Origin: Spirochaeta sp. UBA5339
GTDB taxonomy: Bacteria > Spirochaetota > Spirochaetia > DSM-2461
Length of the DNA: 64,000 nt
Direction: 5' to 3'
Assembly: GCA_002408085.1 (NCBI GenBank)
Contig: DHQL01000025.1
Location: forward strand, 219,350 to 283,349
Shown here piece by piece: positions 1 to 9,109 of the stretch. The position numbers and the translations under genes are program-made. The notes under the pieces were generated by a model. The model was not told the origin of the DNA. It saw nothing but the letters and a program-made list of their open reading frames with translations, and ran no database searches. Numbering within the stretch: position 1 is the stretch's first letter; the number at the start of each line of letters is the position of its first letter.

Positions 1-1166
1 CGTTCCGAGAGGGATGTTAGTTTCGGCTGCAGATCGGGAAACCGGGCCGCCAGTCTGTTGATTACACTCTTTTCAAAGGTCTTGTTGTAGGCCAGGATGG
101 TACCCTCCTCGGGGATATCCTCAATCAGCCGCTCTGCCAGAACACGTCTGGGATCCGATTCCCGGTCCGCAAGAAACTCTTTGTGAACCAGTCTGTCTCC
201 CTCTTCGATATGAAGGGAGTACTGAAAGGGAATCTGCTGAAATGGTTTTATTCCCGGATACTCGGGCAGGGCCTGCTGAAAACTCTCAAAGTCCAGATGG
301 ATTACGGGAGTTTCAATCTTTGCTAGAAAATTTCTGATATTCTCCTCTTCAATATGGAGCTTTCCCTCCACCTGAAGGAGCTGCGCCTTGCCCAGACCCT
401 CCTTCGGCAGATCCATTAAGCTGACATATCCCTTGTTGAAGAGTTCGAATTTCTCATCCATTCTGGTGGTTGTCAGGGTAAAGACCGACTCCACGGGCAC
501 TCCGGCCAGGGTCCGCCAGCAGTAGTCATGACAGGGACACTCTGAGGGAGAGAGACAGTGCATTCCGATCTCCCTTTCGGGTTCAGTGTTCTCCAGAAGG
601 ACCTTCATCCTCTCTATATTTTCCTCTATGGGAATCAGGTGGGGACGGATTCGCAGTGAGAGGTCTGTAATTTTGAAGAGTTCGCCCAGGTCCAGCTCCT
701 CCTCTCTTGTATATCCCCTGTTCAGATTGATCAGGTTTACGGATTTCAGGCTCACTCCGTTTTTTTCAATGACCCAGGACTGCAGGGCCATATCGAGAAC
801 ATAGCTGTCCTTAAGACTCATGGAGCTCTTCACCTCGTAGAGTTTCCAGCTTCCCTCGTCCCAGTGAAGAATATCCGCCGCCGCAAACATGCCCTCATGG
901 ATAAAGGCGGCCTCGTAGATTGTGGTGCAACCTGATTCGATCAGATACCGGGTCCTCCGGGCCATCTCTCCGGGATTTTCAGGAAGGAAGGGAATTTCAG
1001 AACCCCCGGGAAAGAGATCTCTTGCTCTGGCGCCCACGGTATGACCGGTCTGCATAATGGACTGCTGATGGGCAGATGGTTCGGAGATCAGTTCCGGTCT
1101 TTTCCGGAAGAGCCAGAATGCCTTGGGACAGTGGAGGTACGCCATGTACTGGGATTTGGACAGCAT
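1..1166 (-). CDS. DUF2779 domain protein, C-terminus outside window
   Basis: An open frame runs from an ATG at 1166 leftwards off the window edge (388 codons visible). The N-terminus reads MLSKSQYMAYLHCPKAFWL, typical of PD-(D/E)XK / RecB-like proteins whose first cysteine begins an iron-sulfur or zinc cluster. EVKSS in the middle resembles the nuclease motif. A later HCLSPSECPCHDYCW segment supplies a cysteine cluster, and the following HLDFES begins the DUF2779 region (DEDD-exonuclease-like fold). The family is found in many bacteria but its substrate is not established. It is divergent from the glycoside hydrolase at 1262, so a promoter pair probably lies in 1167-1261. The family call is recalled from motifs, not searched. 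Confidence 0.8.
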   Translation of the reverse strand, partial: MLSKSQYMAYLHCPKAFWLFRKRPELISEPSAHQQSIMQTGHTVGARARDLFPGGSEIPFLPENPGEMARRTRYLIESGCTTIYEAAFIHEGMFAAADILHWDEGSWKLYEVKSSMSLKDSYVLDMALQSWVIEKNGVSLKSVNLINLNRGYTREEELDLGELFKITDLSLRIRPHLIPIEENIERMKVLLENTEPEREIGMHCLSPSECPCHDYCWRTLAGVPVESVFTLTTTRMDEKFELFNKGYVSLMDLPKEGLGKAQLLQVEGKLHIEEENIRNFLAKIETPVIHLDFESFQQALPEYPGIKPFQQIPFQYSLHIEEGDRLVHKEFLADRESDPRRVLAERLIEDIPEEGTILAYNKTFEKSVINRLAARFPDLQPKLTSLSE

Positions 1167-1261
1167 GCCCTTATTATAGGGGTTGCCTCGGGTTTGTTCC
1201 ATTCGGAATAGATTTGAAATCCTGCTTTACCAGCGGCCGGGACCGGGAGATAATAACCGGC

Positions 1262-3061
1262 ATGGAAAACAAGGATAGAGAGCAGACAACAGTATGGGGA
1301 GAGAATCTGGACAGGACTCTTCCATTGAATGAATACCCCCGACCCAATCTGGTCCGGGAGAGATGGATAAACCTTAATGGTCTCTGGGAGTATGCTGTGA
1401 CCGGATCAGGAGAGAACTTTCCCGACCGGCCCGATGGGGATATTCTGGTTCCCTTCAGCATTGAAACCCCTCTCTCCGGTGCGGCAAGAGCGCTGCAGCC
1501 GGAAAAGGTTCTCCGGTACAGACGAACCTTTACGATCCCCGGGGAGTGGGAGGGCAGCGCGGTACGTCTGAATTTTGAGGCAGTGGACTGGAAATGCCGC
1601 TGCTTTATCAACGGCAGGGCTGCCGGTGAGCACCGGGGAGGATATATACCATTCGGCTTTGATATCTCATCTCTTCTGGAACCCGGTGAGAACTCCCTGG
1701 AAGTAATGGTAGAGGACCCCACTGACAGCGGCCTTCAGCAGAGGGGGAAACAGGTCCTCGATCCCGGCTATATCTACTATACCGCCACAAGCGGTATCTG
1801 GCAGACGGTATGGTTGGAGCCTGTTCCCGGGGAGAATTCTATCGAGAACTTTATCTGCCTCCCCGGTAAGGAGGGCTTCTCCGTAAAGGTCGAGGCCCTG
1901 AAGAGGGGGATTGCGGAGGTGGAGGTTCTGGAAGAGGGGAAATCTGCGGGCAGAGTAAGTGGCGCTGCGGGGGAGTCCCTTCTCCTGCCTCTCGAATCTC
2001 CCCGGTTCTGGTCGCCGGAGGATCCCTTTCTCTACGAGGTCAGGGTCAGACTCATCACTTCTTCGGGAGAGCTGGTGGAGGAGATCTCCTCCTATACGGC
2101 CTATAGACATATAACCCGGAAAGCGGGGAGAGACGGTCATGAACGGTTCTGTCTGAACGGGAAGGCAGTCTTTCTTCACGGTCCCCTTGATCAGGGGTAC
2201 TGGCCTGAATCGGGCATGACCGCCCCCTCGGACGATGCCCTTGTCTTTGATATTCAGAGAATGAAAGAACTGGGATTCAATATGATCCGGAAGCATATCA
2301 AGATCGAGTCCCGCCGCTGGTATTACCATGCCGACAGGCTGGGGATGATGGTTATTCAGGATATGGTTTCCGGCGGGAAGAACAGGGCCGTGCCGGCGTC
2401 CCTCTATGTGGCAGGAGTTCTGGGACGAGGTGAGACCGATACGAAACCCCGGGATCACCGCAAGTCAGGGAGGGAGAGCCTTGAGAACCGTGAAGAGTAC
2501 GCAGATGAGCTGACCCGGATGATCAGGCTCCTTATTAATCACCCCTCCATAGTCTGCTGGGTTCCCTTCAATGAGTCCTGGGGGCAGTTTGACTCCCTAA
2601 AGATGACAGAGCTTGTCCGAAGTCTCGATCCGACCCGTCTTGTGGACCATGCCTCTGGATGGATAGATCAGGGGGGAGGGGACTTCTACTCACAGCACCG
2701 CGACAAACTGAAGCTGAACAGAAAGAGCAGAAGGGAGAAGAGAATCCATATGCTCTCGGAGTACGGCGGGTACAATCTGAATGCTCCCGGGCATATGTGG
2801 GATGAAAAGAAGAAGTTCGGATACAGGGTATTAGAGAGCAGATGTGACTATGAAGCAGCTCTGGAAAGTCTGATTCTCCGGCAGTTGATTCCTCTTATTC
2901 CCAAAGGGCTTTCCGCCGCCGTCTACACTCAGCTCAGCGATGTTGAGATTGAGTCCAACGGTTTTTTTACCTATGACAGAAGGGTTCTGAAATGCGGAGA
3001 AGAGTTTCTGCTTGAATTGAACAATAGCATTTACAGGTCTTTTGAGGAGTTCTGTCTCTAA
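1262..3061 (+). CDS. Glycoside hydrolase family 2 (beta-galactosidase/beta-glucuronidase type)
   Basis: This 599-residue protein has the GH2 order: sugar-binding jelly-roll domain (starting NLNGLWEYAV, residues about 40-190), an Ig-like domain, then a TIM barrel. The acid/base glutamate is in FNESWGQF and the probable nucleophile glutamate in SEYGG. Length matches beta-glucuronidases (about 600) rather than the 1000-residue LacZ type. The frame is open 62 codons further upstream, but that stretch lies antisense to the neighbouring gene's start. ATG 1262 opens directly into the conserved domain and has GGGAG about a dozen bases ahead. There is no obvious signal peptide, so it is probably cytoplasmic. 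Substrate is not determined by sequence alone; UxaE 4 kb away hints at uronides (inference). Confidence 0.85.
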   Translation: MENKDREQTTVWGENLDRTLPLNEYPRPNLVRERWINLNGLWEYAVTGSGENFPDRPDGDILVPFSIETPLSGAARALQPEKVLRYRRTFTIPGEWEGSAVRLNFEAVDWKCRCFINGRAAGEHRGGYIPFGFDISSLLEPGENSLEVMVEDPTDSGLQQRGKQVLDPGYIYYTATSGIWQTVWLEPVPGENSIENFICLPGKEGFSVKVEALKRGIAEVEVLEEGKSAGRVSGAAGESLLLPLESPRFWSPEDPFLYEVRVRLITSSGELVEEISSYTAYRHITRKAGRDGHERFCLNGKAVFLHGPLDQGYWPESGMTAPSDDALVFDIQRMKELGFNMIRKHIKIESRRWYYHADRLGMMVIQDMVSGGKNRAVPASLYVAGVLGRGETDTKPRDHRKSGRESLENREEYADELTRMIRLLINHPSIVCWVPFNESWGQFDSLKMTELVRSLDPTRLVDHASGWIDQGGGDFYSQHRDKLKLNRKSRREKRIHMLSEYGGYNLNAPGHMWDEKKKFGYRVLESRCDYEAALESLILRQLIPLIPKGLSAAVYTQLSDVEIESNGFFTYDRRVLKCGEEFLLELNNSIYRSFEEFCL

Positions 3062-3066
3062 GTCAG

Positions 3067-4980
3067 CTACTCCAGGGTGTTAATGGTCTGAAGCATCTGA
3101 TCGATGTGGTCCATCAGTCCCTTTATCCTTGTGGTATGGCTGGACATCTCGTTTTCAATAGTCCTTGAAGAGCTGGTCAGCTGATTTATGGAACTGTTGA
3201 TTTCGCTGCTCAGGGAGTTGGCATTTATCTGGTTCTCATTAATCTGCCCCACCTTAAATTTTAGGGTATCCATCCGCTTGATAACATCACTTACTGCTTC
3301 CTTGCTTATTTTGACATGCTCCTGGGTTTTATCGGCCAGTTTCTTTACTTCCTTGGCAATAACTGAGAATCCGCCGCGGGACTTCCCGGCCCTTGCGGCC
3401 TCAATGGAGGCATTAAAACCAAGGATGTTTGTCTGACCCGCTATATCCACAATATCATAGAGGACGGTTTCGACACTGTTTGCACTTCTGCCCAGATGTT
3501 CCAGCTCCCTTGAAATGTTGAGTCCTTCATCCTTGGACTGATTTATCCTTGAGTATAGATTTTCAAAGTCCCGGTTGATCAGTTCAATGATCCTGTCGCT
3601 CTCAATGGCCTTCTGCTTTGACTCTTCAATAAAGTCGGACATCATATCGATGCTCTTCCGGCTGGTCTCCCAGACCCTGTCCTTTATCAGAACAATGTTA
3701 TTCATCTGGTTCAGTCTGCGCTGCAGGAAGAACTCCTTGAAACCAGAGTATTTGATAATGAAGTTATCTATGTATTCGTCATGGAATTCCTCTCCCTCCT
3801 GAATCCGGTATAGAAAGAGGGCTGTAAGGGTCTGATTGATATTGACCCCCAGGAGTTCTCCGAAGGTTGAAAAACCGGCAACCGGTACGTCCTGAAAGCA
3901 GTCTACTCCTGACAGTTTTTCACCGTTGAACAACCTTCGCAGGATGCAGTCATTAAAGACGGCTCCAAGAGGCGCTGTGTCTTTATTTCTGCTGAATCTG
4001 CGGTAATCTTCATTAACCGATTGGATAAAGTCCGTATGTTTGACCAGGTAGAGTTCATCACCGAATGCCAGGTCACAATAAAAGTGTATGCGCCTCTCCT
4101 TGAAGTCGATCATGGAGATGGAACGGACATAGATGTCGTCATGGATCTTTATGGCAAAACTGAAATTCTGCAGATAGTTCTCCAGCTCTGATTCACTGCA
4201 GTTGAAGTGGCTGCAAAGGTAGGAAATCACATCTTTCAGATCACCGGTCTGGGGATCGATAATACTCTTTATATAGCGCTTGGCTGGATTTGCCTGGGCA
4301 ATGGTCATGGAGAAGGGTGTCATTTCAAAATTCTGGGATTTGAAAATTCCCATACCGATATCATTTCGGAATCGAATCAGAGTGACAACGGCTTTGTTCT
4401 GCACGACCTCTTTGTTGTTATAAAGATATGTATTTTGAAAGTCCAGTTTCCCCCCTGCGGAACCGCCTATGGTCAGACAGGGCAGTTTCCCTGATTCATA
4501 AAGGGCCTCCATGTAGAAGCTTTCACTCCTGGAGAGACCGTCAATCAGGGTGAATGCGATGCAGTGTTTATGGTCGATCTTGAAGGAGGGAGTCATGGTA
4601 TCGAGTTCTTTTTTTATCCTGCTGGTTCTCTCATTCGCCTCCATGTCGGGATCATGAAGTTCAATTGTTTTGACATCGATTTTATCTATTATTTGCTCCG
4701 AAAAACCCTGAAGGACAATAGAGCCCCGGGACTCATCTGCTTCCTGATAGAGAGGGAGAGTCCGGTCAAGGTCTCTGGAACAGAGTTCTCCTGCCGTGGA
4801 GGTGCAGATTAATACGGAACTTCTGCATTTCTGCCTCAGCTTGGTTACTGTTGACTGAAAATCCAGGTCAGGAGATATATAACCCAGTATAAGGGAGGGG
4901 ATGCCGCTGAAATTCTCTTCAAGATTGATAGAATCCAATTCTCTGCTACGAAACATGATCTGCCGGATATCTTCTTGCAC
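3067..4980 (-). CDS. FIST-domain methyl-accepting (MCP signalling) protein
   Basis: The N-terminal half (residues about 20-390) is a FIST N plus FIST C sensory module. The C-terminal 200 residues form an MCP signalling hairpin with the conserved tip GQTNILGFNASIEAARAG. No membrane segment is visible, so this should be a soluble cytoplasmic receptor; FIST domains are thought to bind small ligands such as amino acids. Start: the longest frame begins at TTG 4992, but GGAGG sits five bases before GTG 4980, so GTG 4980 (637 residues) is preferred. The gene ends six bases from the glycoside hydrolase stop (convergent). It would feed CheA/CheW encoded elsewhere. Confidence 0.85.
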   Translation of the reverse strand: MQEDIRQIMFRSRELDSINLEENFSGIPSLILGYISPDLDFQSTVTKLRQKCRSSVLICTSTAGELCSRDLDRTLPLYQEADESRGSIVLQGFSEQIIDKIDVKTIELHDPDMEANERTSRIKKELDTMTPSFKIDHKHCIAFTLIDGLSRSESFYMEALYESGKLPCLTIGGSAGGKLDFQNTYLYNNKEVVQNKAVVTLIRFRNDIGMGIFKSQNFEMTPFSMTIAQANPAKRYIKSIIDPQTGDLKDVISYLCSHFNCSESELENYLQNFSFAIKIHDDIYVRSISMIDFKERRIHFYCDLAFGDELYLVKHTDFIQSVNEDYRRFSRNKDTAPLGAVFNDCILRRLFNGEKLSGVDCFQDVPVAGFSTFGELLGVNINQTLTALFLYRIQEGEEFHDEYIDNFIIKYSGFKEFFLQRRLNQMNNIVLIKDRVWETSRKSIDMMSDFIEESKQKAIESDRIIELINRDFENLYSRINQSKDEGLNISRELEHLGRSANSVETVLYDIVDIAGQTNILGFNASIEAARAGKSRGGFSVIAKEVKKLADKTQEHVKISKEAVSDVIKRMDTLKFKVGQINENQINANSLSSEINSSINQLTSSSRTIENEMSSHTTRIKGLMDHIDQMLQTINTLE

Positions 4981-5109
4981 AGGAACCTCCAAGGATAATA
5001 CTGATAAATGGGTTTTGTGTTTATTTATGCACCAATATAATATCGAAATAGAAATCTTACAACAAAAAAACGATTGCTTCAGATGAGGATATCTTTATTA
5101 TGAAAGAGT

Positions 5110-7125
5110 TTAGGTAACGGGGGATGTCAGATCAGCTTCGAAGACTACTACAGGATTTGCAAAACCCTTGATTTTAATACAGTCAGTAGTGAATTTATAA
5201 TTTCCTTCGGGCATATGCTCCTTCACTGCCGAACTGAACATCAGCTTCCCGGGACTGCAGGCTCTTTCAAGACGGCTGGCCAGATTTACTGTTCTGCCTA
5301 TGGCTGTGTATTCCATCCGGTGTCTGTTGCCGAAGCTGCCTATAATAGCCTCTCCGTAGTGCATCCCTGAGCGAACCTCAAGGTCATGATTCAGAAAACC
5401 TCTTTCTCTCCAGGCAATATTCAACTCTTTCAGAGCCCTGCTCATGGCAAAGGCCATCTGCATACAGTGCCGTACCTGGTCTTTCGGGTTTGTCTCCAGG
5501 GGGGCTCCGAAAAACACCATTACAGAATCACCTATAAACTTGTCCAGTGTTCCTTCATATTTGAATACAAGATCCGACATAGCAGAAAGATAATCATTCA
5601 GAATTTCCGAAAATATTGTCGGATCAGCTGTATCAGACAATTCCGTAAAGCCCACAATATCCGTAAAGAACACGGTGATAGGAATCCTGCGTTTTCTGTC
5701 TATGCCTTCCAGGCCTTCATTGAGAATCCCCTCTACTATCTGAGGAGGAAGATACCGGTCTAGATCATGTCTTCTTTCAAGTTCATTGCGGTTCAGAAGA
5801 GATAACAGGGTAAAACTGAAGATTCCGCCCATCTTTTCAACGGCTGACCGGTAGGCACTGTCCAGCCGGCGTTTTCCATCAATTCGGCCCAGGAGAAGAA
5901 GACCTTTCAGTTCCGAACCAGGGGAAACAGGAACAATCAGTTCCGCTTCTTCCAGACCGGACGGGATGATTTCCCGCCGGGAGGAGAATTCTTCATAATC
6001 AATGATTCTGCCCTCTTCTGTTAGTTGCTGAATATCGGACTTAATATCTGAGGGGATGGCCTCCACTAAATCCATCCATCCTGCAAGACGATTATCAAAA
6101 AGCATCTCCCGGGTATACTCTATCAGTTCGCTGCTGCTGGAGAGATTCCGTACGCGGTTTGAATACAGGGCAATTATGCCGCTGTAATCAGGCCTTTGAA
6201 GGATCAATCCACGAACATAGGACGGAATATAACGCTGGCCCAGATAGAAGCAGGCAAGGACCGGAATAAGCCTTCCAAGACTGCCCAACTCATTGTTTGC
6301 TATATCCAGGGAATTGAAAAGATGGCTTATTCCTCTATAAGTCAGCCAGGTCAGTACAAGAATCATGCTCCAGGTAAAGAGTAATCCTGTAAATTCCAGA
6401 AACCGGGTAAGCCTGACATGCATGGAAGCATAGGAGAACACCAGCAGGAATGCGATGAGTGAGACTGAACCGATGGGACCGGAGAAAATAACAATTCCGA
6501 AGTGAGGAAGAAAATCCAGAAAGGAAAGTGCAAGGAATAAAAATGAGAGAAGGATGTAGTACACACGGTTTTTATCAAGGGGAGGACTGCACCGGTACTG
6601 TCTTATCAGAAGAATCAGCGAGAAAGCGGCCAATGAAATCAGAAGCAGGGGTGTGATAATAAAGCGGCTGTCTGCCTCGACATAGCTTCCCCAGCCTGTA
6701 TCCAGTATTCGTCCTGTAAAATAGAGATCTGTCAGCCAGACAGTGGAAACGTTCAGCAGAGCCAGAACTGTGATTATTATATAGACTCCGGGATGCAGGG
6801 AGATCTGAAAAAGTTCTTTTATTGCCATCATGGCTGATATGACTAAAAGCAGGGCAAAGCTCATATTCAACCGGGCAGCTGTGAAGGGTACAACCCTCAT
6901 CCAGATATGATCTGCCTCAGAATTTCCAGAGGCAAAAAGACCGGGAGCATATATTTCCATCCATAGACCGGCAGCCAGGGCCGCACATGACAAAATAACC
7001 AGAACCAGCCATCTTCGAGCCCGGTTAAAATCGCATTTGAGTAGAAAAAATATTAGTGAAACAATTGCTGCAAATGATGCTGCCGGCAAGAGAATCACGG
7101 TTCCTCCGCTGATGAAAAATCTCAT
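5110..7125 (-). CDS. Membrane-anchored class III adenylate/guanylate cyclase
   Basis: This 671-residue protein has many hydrophobic segments in the first 300 residues (a 7TM-like sensor), a GAF-like linker region, then a class III cyclase catalytic domain from about residue 450. The metal-binding motif is FFTDIVGFTELSD, followed by DKFIGDSVMVFFGAP (second metal aspartate and purine-binding region) and an RSGMHYGEAIIGSFG...NLASRLE segment. The catalytic core appears intact, so it should make cAMP (or cGMP) in response to a membrane-sensed signal. ATG 7125 is the first in the frame and the Shine-Dalgarno is only moderate (GGAAG). Its neighbours do not identify the signal. Confidence 0.85.
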   Translation of the reverse strand: MRFFISGGTVILLPAASFAAIVSLIFFLLKCDFNRARRWLVLVILSCAALAAGLWMEIYAPGLFASGNSEADHIWMRVVPFTAARLNMSFALLLVISAMMAIKELFQISLHPGVYIIITVLALLNVSTVWLTDLYFTGRILDTGWGSYVEADSRFIITPLLLISLAAFSLILLIRQYRCSPPLDKNRVYYILLSFLFLALSFLDFLPHFGIVIFSGPIGSVSLIAFLLVFSYASMHVRLTRFLEFTGLLFTWSMILVLTWLTYRGISHLFNSLDIANNELGSLGRLIPVLACFYLGQRYIPSYVRGLILQRPDYSGIIALYSNRVRNLSSSSELIEYTREMLFDNRLAGWMDLVEAIPSDIKSDIQQLTEEGRIIDYEEFSSRREIIPSGLEEAELIVPVSPGSELKGLLLLGRIDGKRRLDSAYRSAVEKMGGIFSFTLLSLLNRNELERRHDLDRYLPPQIVEGILNEGLEGIDRKRRIPITVFFTDIVGFTELSDTADPTIFSEILNDYLSAMSDLVFKYEGTLDKFIGDSVMVFFGAPLETNPKDQVRHCMQMAFAMSRALKELNIAWRERGFLNHDLEVRSGMHYGEAIIGSFGNRHRMEYTAIGRTVNLASRLERACSPGKLMFSSAVKEHMPEGNYKFTTDCIKIKGFANPVVVFEADLTSPVT

Positions 7126-7416
7126 CCAGGATTTTTTTCACTTCCAATACTAAATGATAGAAAGAGATGCTTTCTCTGTCAAAAAAACCTGTTTTTCCTG
7201 ATTTCAAGAGAGAACTGAAAAAGAGTCCGGCAATGTCTGAAATTCCTTGAAAAAAAGAAATCTCATTGGAATCGGCAATCTAAATCTGTCTATTCTAGTA
7301 ATAGAGAATTTCTGGAATATATATGAAAGGATCCGGTAACCCGGAATCACGGTGGAATATGGCTGATGCAGTTTGCCCGGAAAGGCATCTGAGTTCAGGA
7401 CCACAGGAGAGATCAC

Positions 7417-8655
7417 ATGAAGAAGATAGCGAAATACTCAATCGGCACAGGGGACCGCTTTGCATTTTCAGCGCCTGCCCAACTGGCAGCTGTCGCAGAA
7501 TCGGGAGCTGCTATTGTCTGGAACAAGTCAAACCGGGAACATCAGACCATACATTCAAGCCCTGATGATACCCGCCGGGCAGGAGAGGATGCTGTTGCTG
7601 CTCTGGGATATAAAGGGGAGTATCATTTTGATGCGGACCATATCAAAAAAGATACAGTACAGGCTTTTATCGATCACTGTGATTTTTTCACACTGGATGT
7701 GGCCGACTTTATCGGCAAACCCGTAGATCCTTCAGTAAAAAAGTCTTTTCTTGATCATATTGGGAAATATCTTGACCGGGATCTTTCTGTTGCCGGATTT
7801 AACAGTCCTGTTCACCTCAGCCGGGGATTTGCAGAAGATGTAGCAGATACATTTCTGGCGGCCGTTGTAGAAGCAGAGGGAATCTATAAAAAGATTCTTG
7901 CATCAGGCCACACTGATGATGAATGCATTATTGAAATCTCCATGGATGAAACAGAGAAGCCCCAGTCTCCCAGCGAGCTCCTTATCATATTAATGGCTGT
8001 CGCCTGGATGGGAATCCCTGTTCAGACCATTGCTCCCAAATTCAGCGGACGCTTCAATAAGGGGGTCGATTATGTGGGAAACCCGGAAGAATTTGCCCGG
8101 GAATTTGAAGATGATGTTCTTGTCATTGCCTATGGTGTAAAAGAATTTGATCTGCCGGCTAATCTGAAGCTCAGTGTCCATTCGGGAAGTGACAAGTTTG
8201 TCATCTATCCCCATATCCGCAGGGTCATTGAAAAATATAATACGGGTCTCCATATCAAAACTGCCGGGACCAGCTGGCTGGCAGAGGTTATCGGTCTGGC
8301 TCGCAGTGGCGGGGAGGCTCTGGATTTTGTAAAGAAACTCTATGAGGGCTGTCTGGGACGGATCGATGAACTCTGCGCTCCCTATGCCGATGTTATCGAT
8401 ATTGATACAGCTGCCCTGCCTTCCACAGAAATAACCAATCTATGGACAGGTGAAGAGTTTGCCAGGGCTCTGGACCACAATCAGGCCGATGAAAAATACA
8501 ACCCCAATATGCGTCAGCTTGTTCATGTGGGCTATAAACTGGCAGCGGAGCAGAAGGACATCTACATGAAACTTCTGAAGGCCAACAGGGACAATGTATT
8601 TTCTGAAGTTAAGATGAATCTGCTGGACAGGCATATTGCACCACTTTTTCTCTGA
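7417..8655 (+). CDS. uxaE: Tagaturonate epimerase UxaE
   Basis: This 412-residue protein begins MKKIAKYSIGTGDRFAFSA, the signature start of the UxaE family (tagaturonate/fructuronate 3-epimerase, first characterised in Thermotoga). Conserved acidic/histidine segments such as TLDVADFIG and HSGSDKF are present. It interconverts D-tagaturonate and D-fructuronate, letting galacturonate be routed through the fructuronate branch, in the cytoplasm and metal-dependent. AGGAGA lies seven bases before ATG 7417. The bidirectional hairpin at 8731 ends the unit. No other uronate gene is adjacent, apart from the GH2 enzyme two genes away. Confidence 0.82.
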   Translation: MKKIAKYSIGTGDRFAFSAPAQLAAVAESGAAIVWNKSNREHQTIHSSPDDTRRAGEDAVAALGYKGEYHFDADHIKKDTVQAFIDHCDFFTLDVADFIGKPVDPSVKKSFLDHIGKYLDRDLSVAGFNSPVHLSRGFAEDVADTFLAAVVEAEGIYKKILASGHTDDECIIEISMDETEKPQSPSELLIILMAVAWMGIPVQTIAPKFSGRFNKGVDYVGNPEEFAREFEDDVLVIAYGVKEFDLPANLKLSVHSGSDKFVIYPHIRRVIEKYNTGLHIKTAGTSWLAEVIGLARSGGEALDFVKKLYEGCLGRIDELCAPYADVIDIDTAALPSTEITNLWTGEEFARALDHNQADEKYNPNMRQLVHVGYKLAAEQKDIYMKLLKANRDNVFSEVKMNLLDRHIAPLFL

Positions 8656-8706
8656 GCTGGTACCGGTCGCGCCGGCTGTACAATGCTGCACGTCTCGCGT
8701 TGTGTA

Positions 8707-8788
8707 CTTCGAGTCACTTGCGTAGAATAAAAAAAGACCCAGCAGCCTGACGGCTACCGGGTCTTTTTTATGCCTGGAAGAGGACTCG
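8707..8788. repeat. Direct repeat copy 1: terminator plus 3' end of tRNA-Leu
   Basis: An 82-base unit that recurs at 8890-8971 with two substitutions. Its right 18 bases (8771-8788) equal the last 18 bases of the tRNA-Leu gene at 8954, so this copy carries only a tRNA tail. It could be an attachment-site scar or a local duplication. Confidence 0.85.
8731..8768. terminator. Bidirectional rho-independent terminator (uxaE side)
   Basis: An A-run, then a GACCC...GGGTC hairpin (12-base arms with two mismatches, 4-base loop), then a T-run. It can stop transcription from uxaE on the + strand and leftward transcripts on the - strand. Confidence 0.75.
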
Positions 8789-8889
8789 CCTTTCATTCCT
8801 CGGCGTCCTGCCTCGTCATTACAGGCCGTCTCCATCCCTAAATCAGCATCCTGCTGATTTGCCCTCCAAGTATTCGGGCCGGGATTCCG

Positions 8890-8971
8890 CTTCGAGTCAC
8901 TTGGGTAGAATAAAAAAAGACCCAGCAGCCTAACGGCTACCGGGTCTTTTTTATGCCTGGAAGAGGACTCG
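8890..8971. repeat. Direct repeat copy 2, running into intact tRNA-Leu(CAG)
   Basis: Second copy of the 82-base unit (80 of 82 bases identical to 8707-8788). Here the 18-base tail continues into the complete tRNA-Leu. The 101 bases between the copies contain no gene. Confidence 0.85.
8914..8951. terminator. Bidirectional rho-independent terminator (tRNA-Leu side)
   Basis: The same hairpin as at 8731, with one loop base changed. It starts three bases past the tRNA 3' end on the - strand, so it is the natural tRNA terminator. Confidence 0.8.
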
Positions 8972-9037
8972 AACCTCCACGCCCTTGCGAGCACTAGTCC
9001 CTGAAACTAGCGTGTCTACCAATTTCACCATCCAGGC
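8954..9037 (-). tRNA. tRNA-Leu (anticodon CAG)
   Basis: An 84-base cloverleaf with long variable arm. The acceptor pairs GCCTGGA with TCCAGGC, the D-arm is GTGAAATTGGTAGACAC, the anticodon loop is TTCAGGG and the T-arm is GTTCGAGTCC, with discriminator A. CCA is not encoded. It reads CUG codons. Confidence 0.95.
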
Positions 9038-9052
9038 AATTGGTACTCAGGG

Positions 9053-9081
9053 ATATTACTTAAAAGAAAAAAAACTGTCAA
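9053..9081 (-). promoter_or_regulatory. Sigma-70 promoter of tRNA-Leu(CAG)
   Basis: On the - strand, TTGACA (9081-9076), a 17-base spacer and TAATAT (9058-9053) lie just upstream of the tRNA. Confidence 0.75.
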
Positions 9082-9109
9082 TATCACTTTGAAGGAAGTT
9101 TTCCCGAAT

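Noticed and set aside
8440..8994. 184-codon frame on the - strand
   Set aside because: It runs antisense to uxaE and through the duplicated terminators and tRNA; its repetition simply mirrors the DNA repeat.
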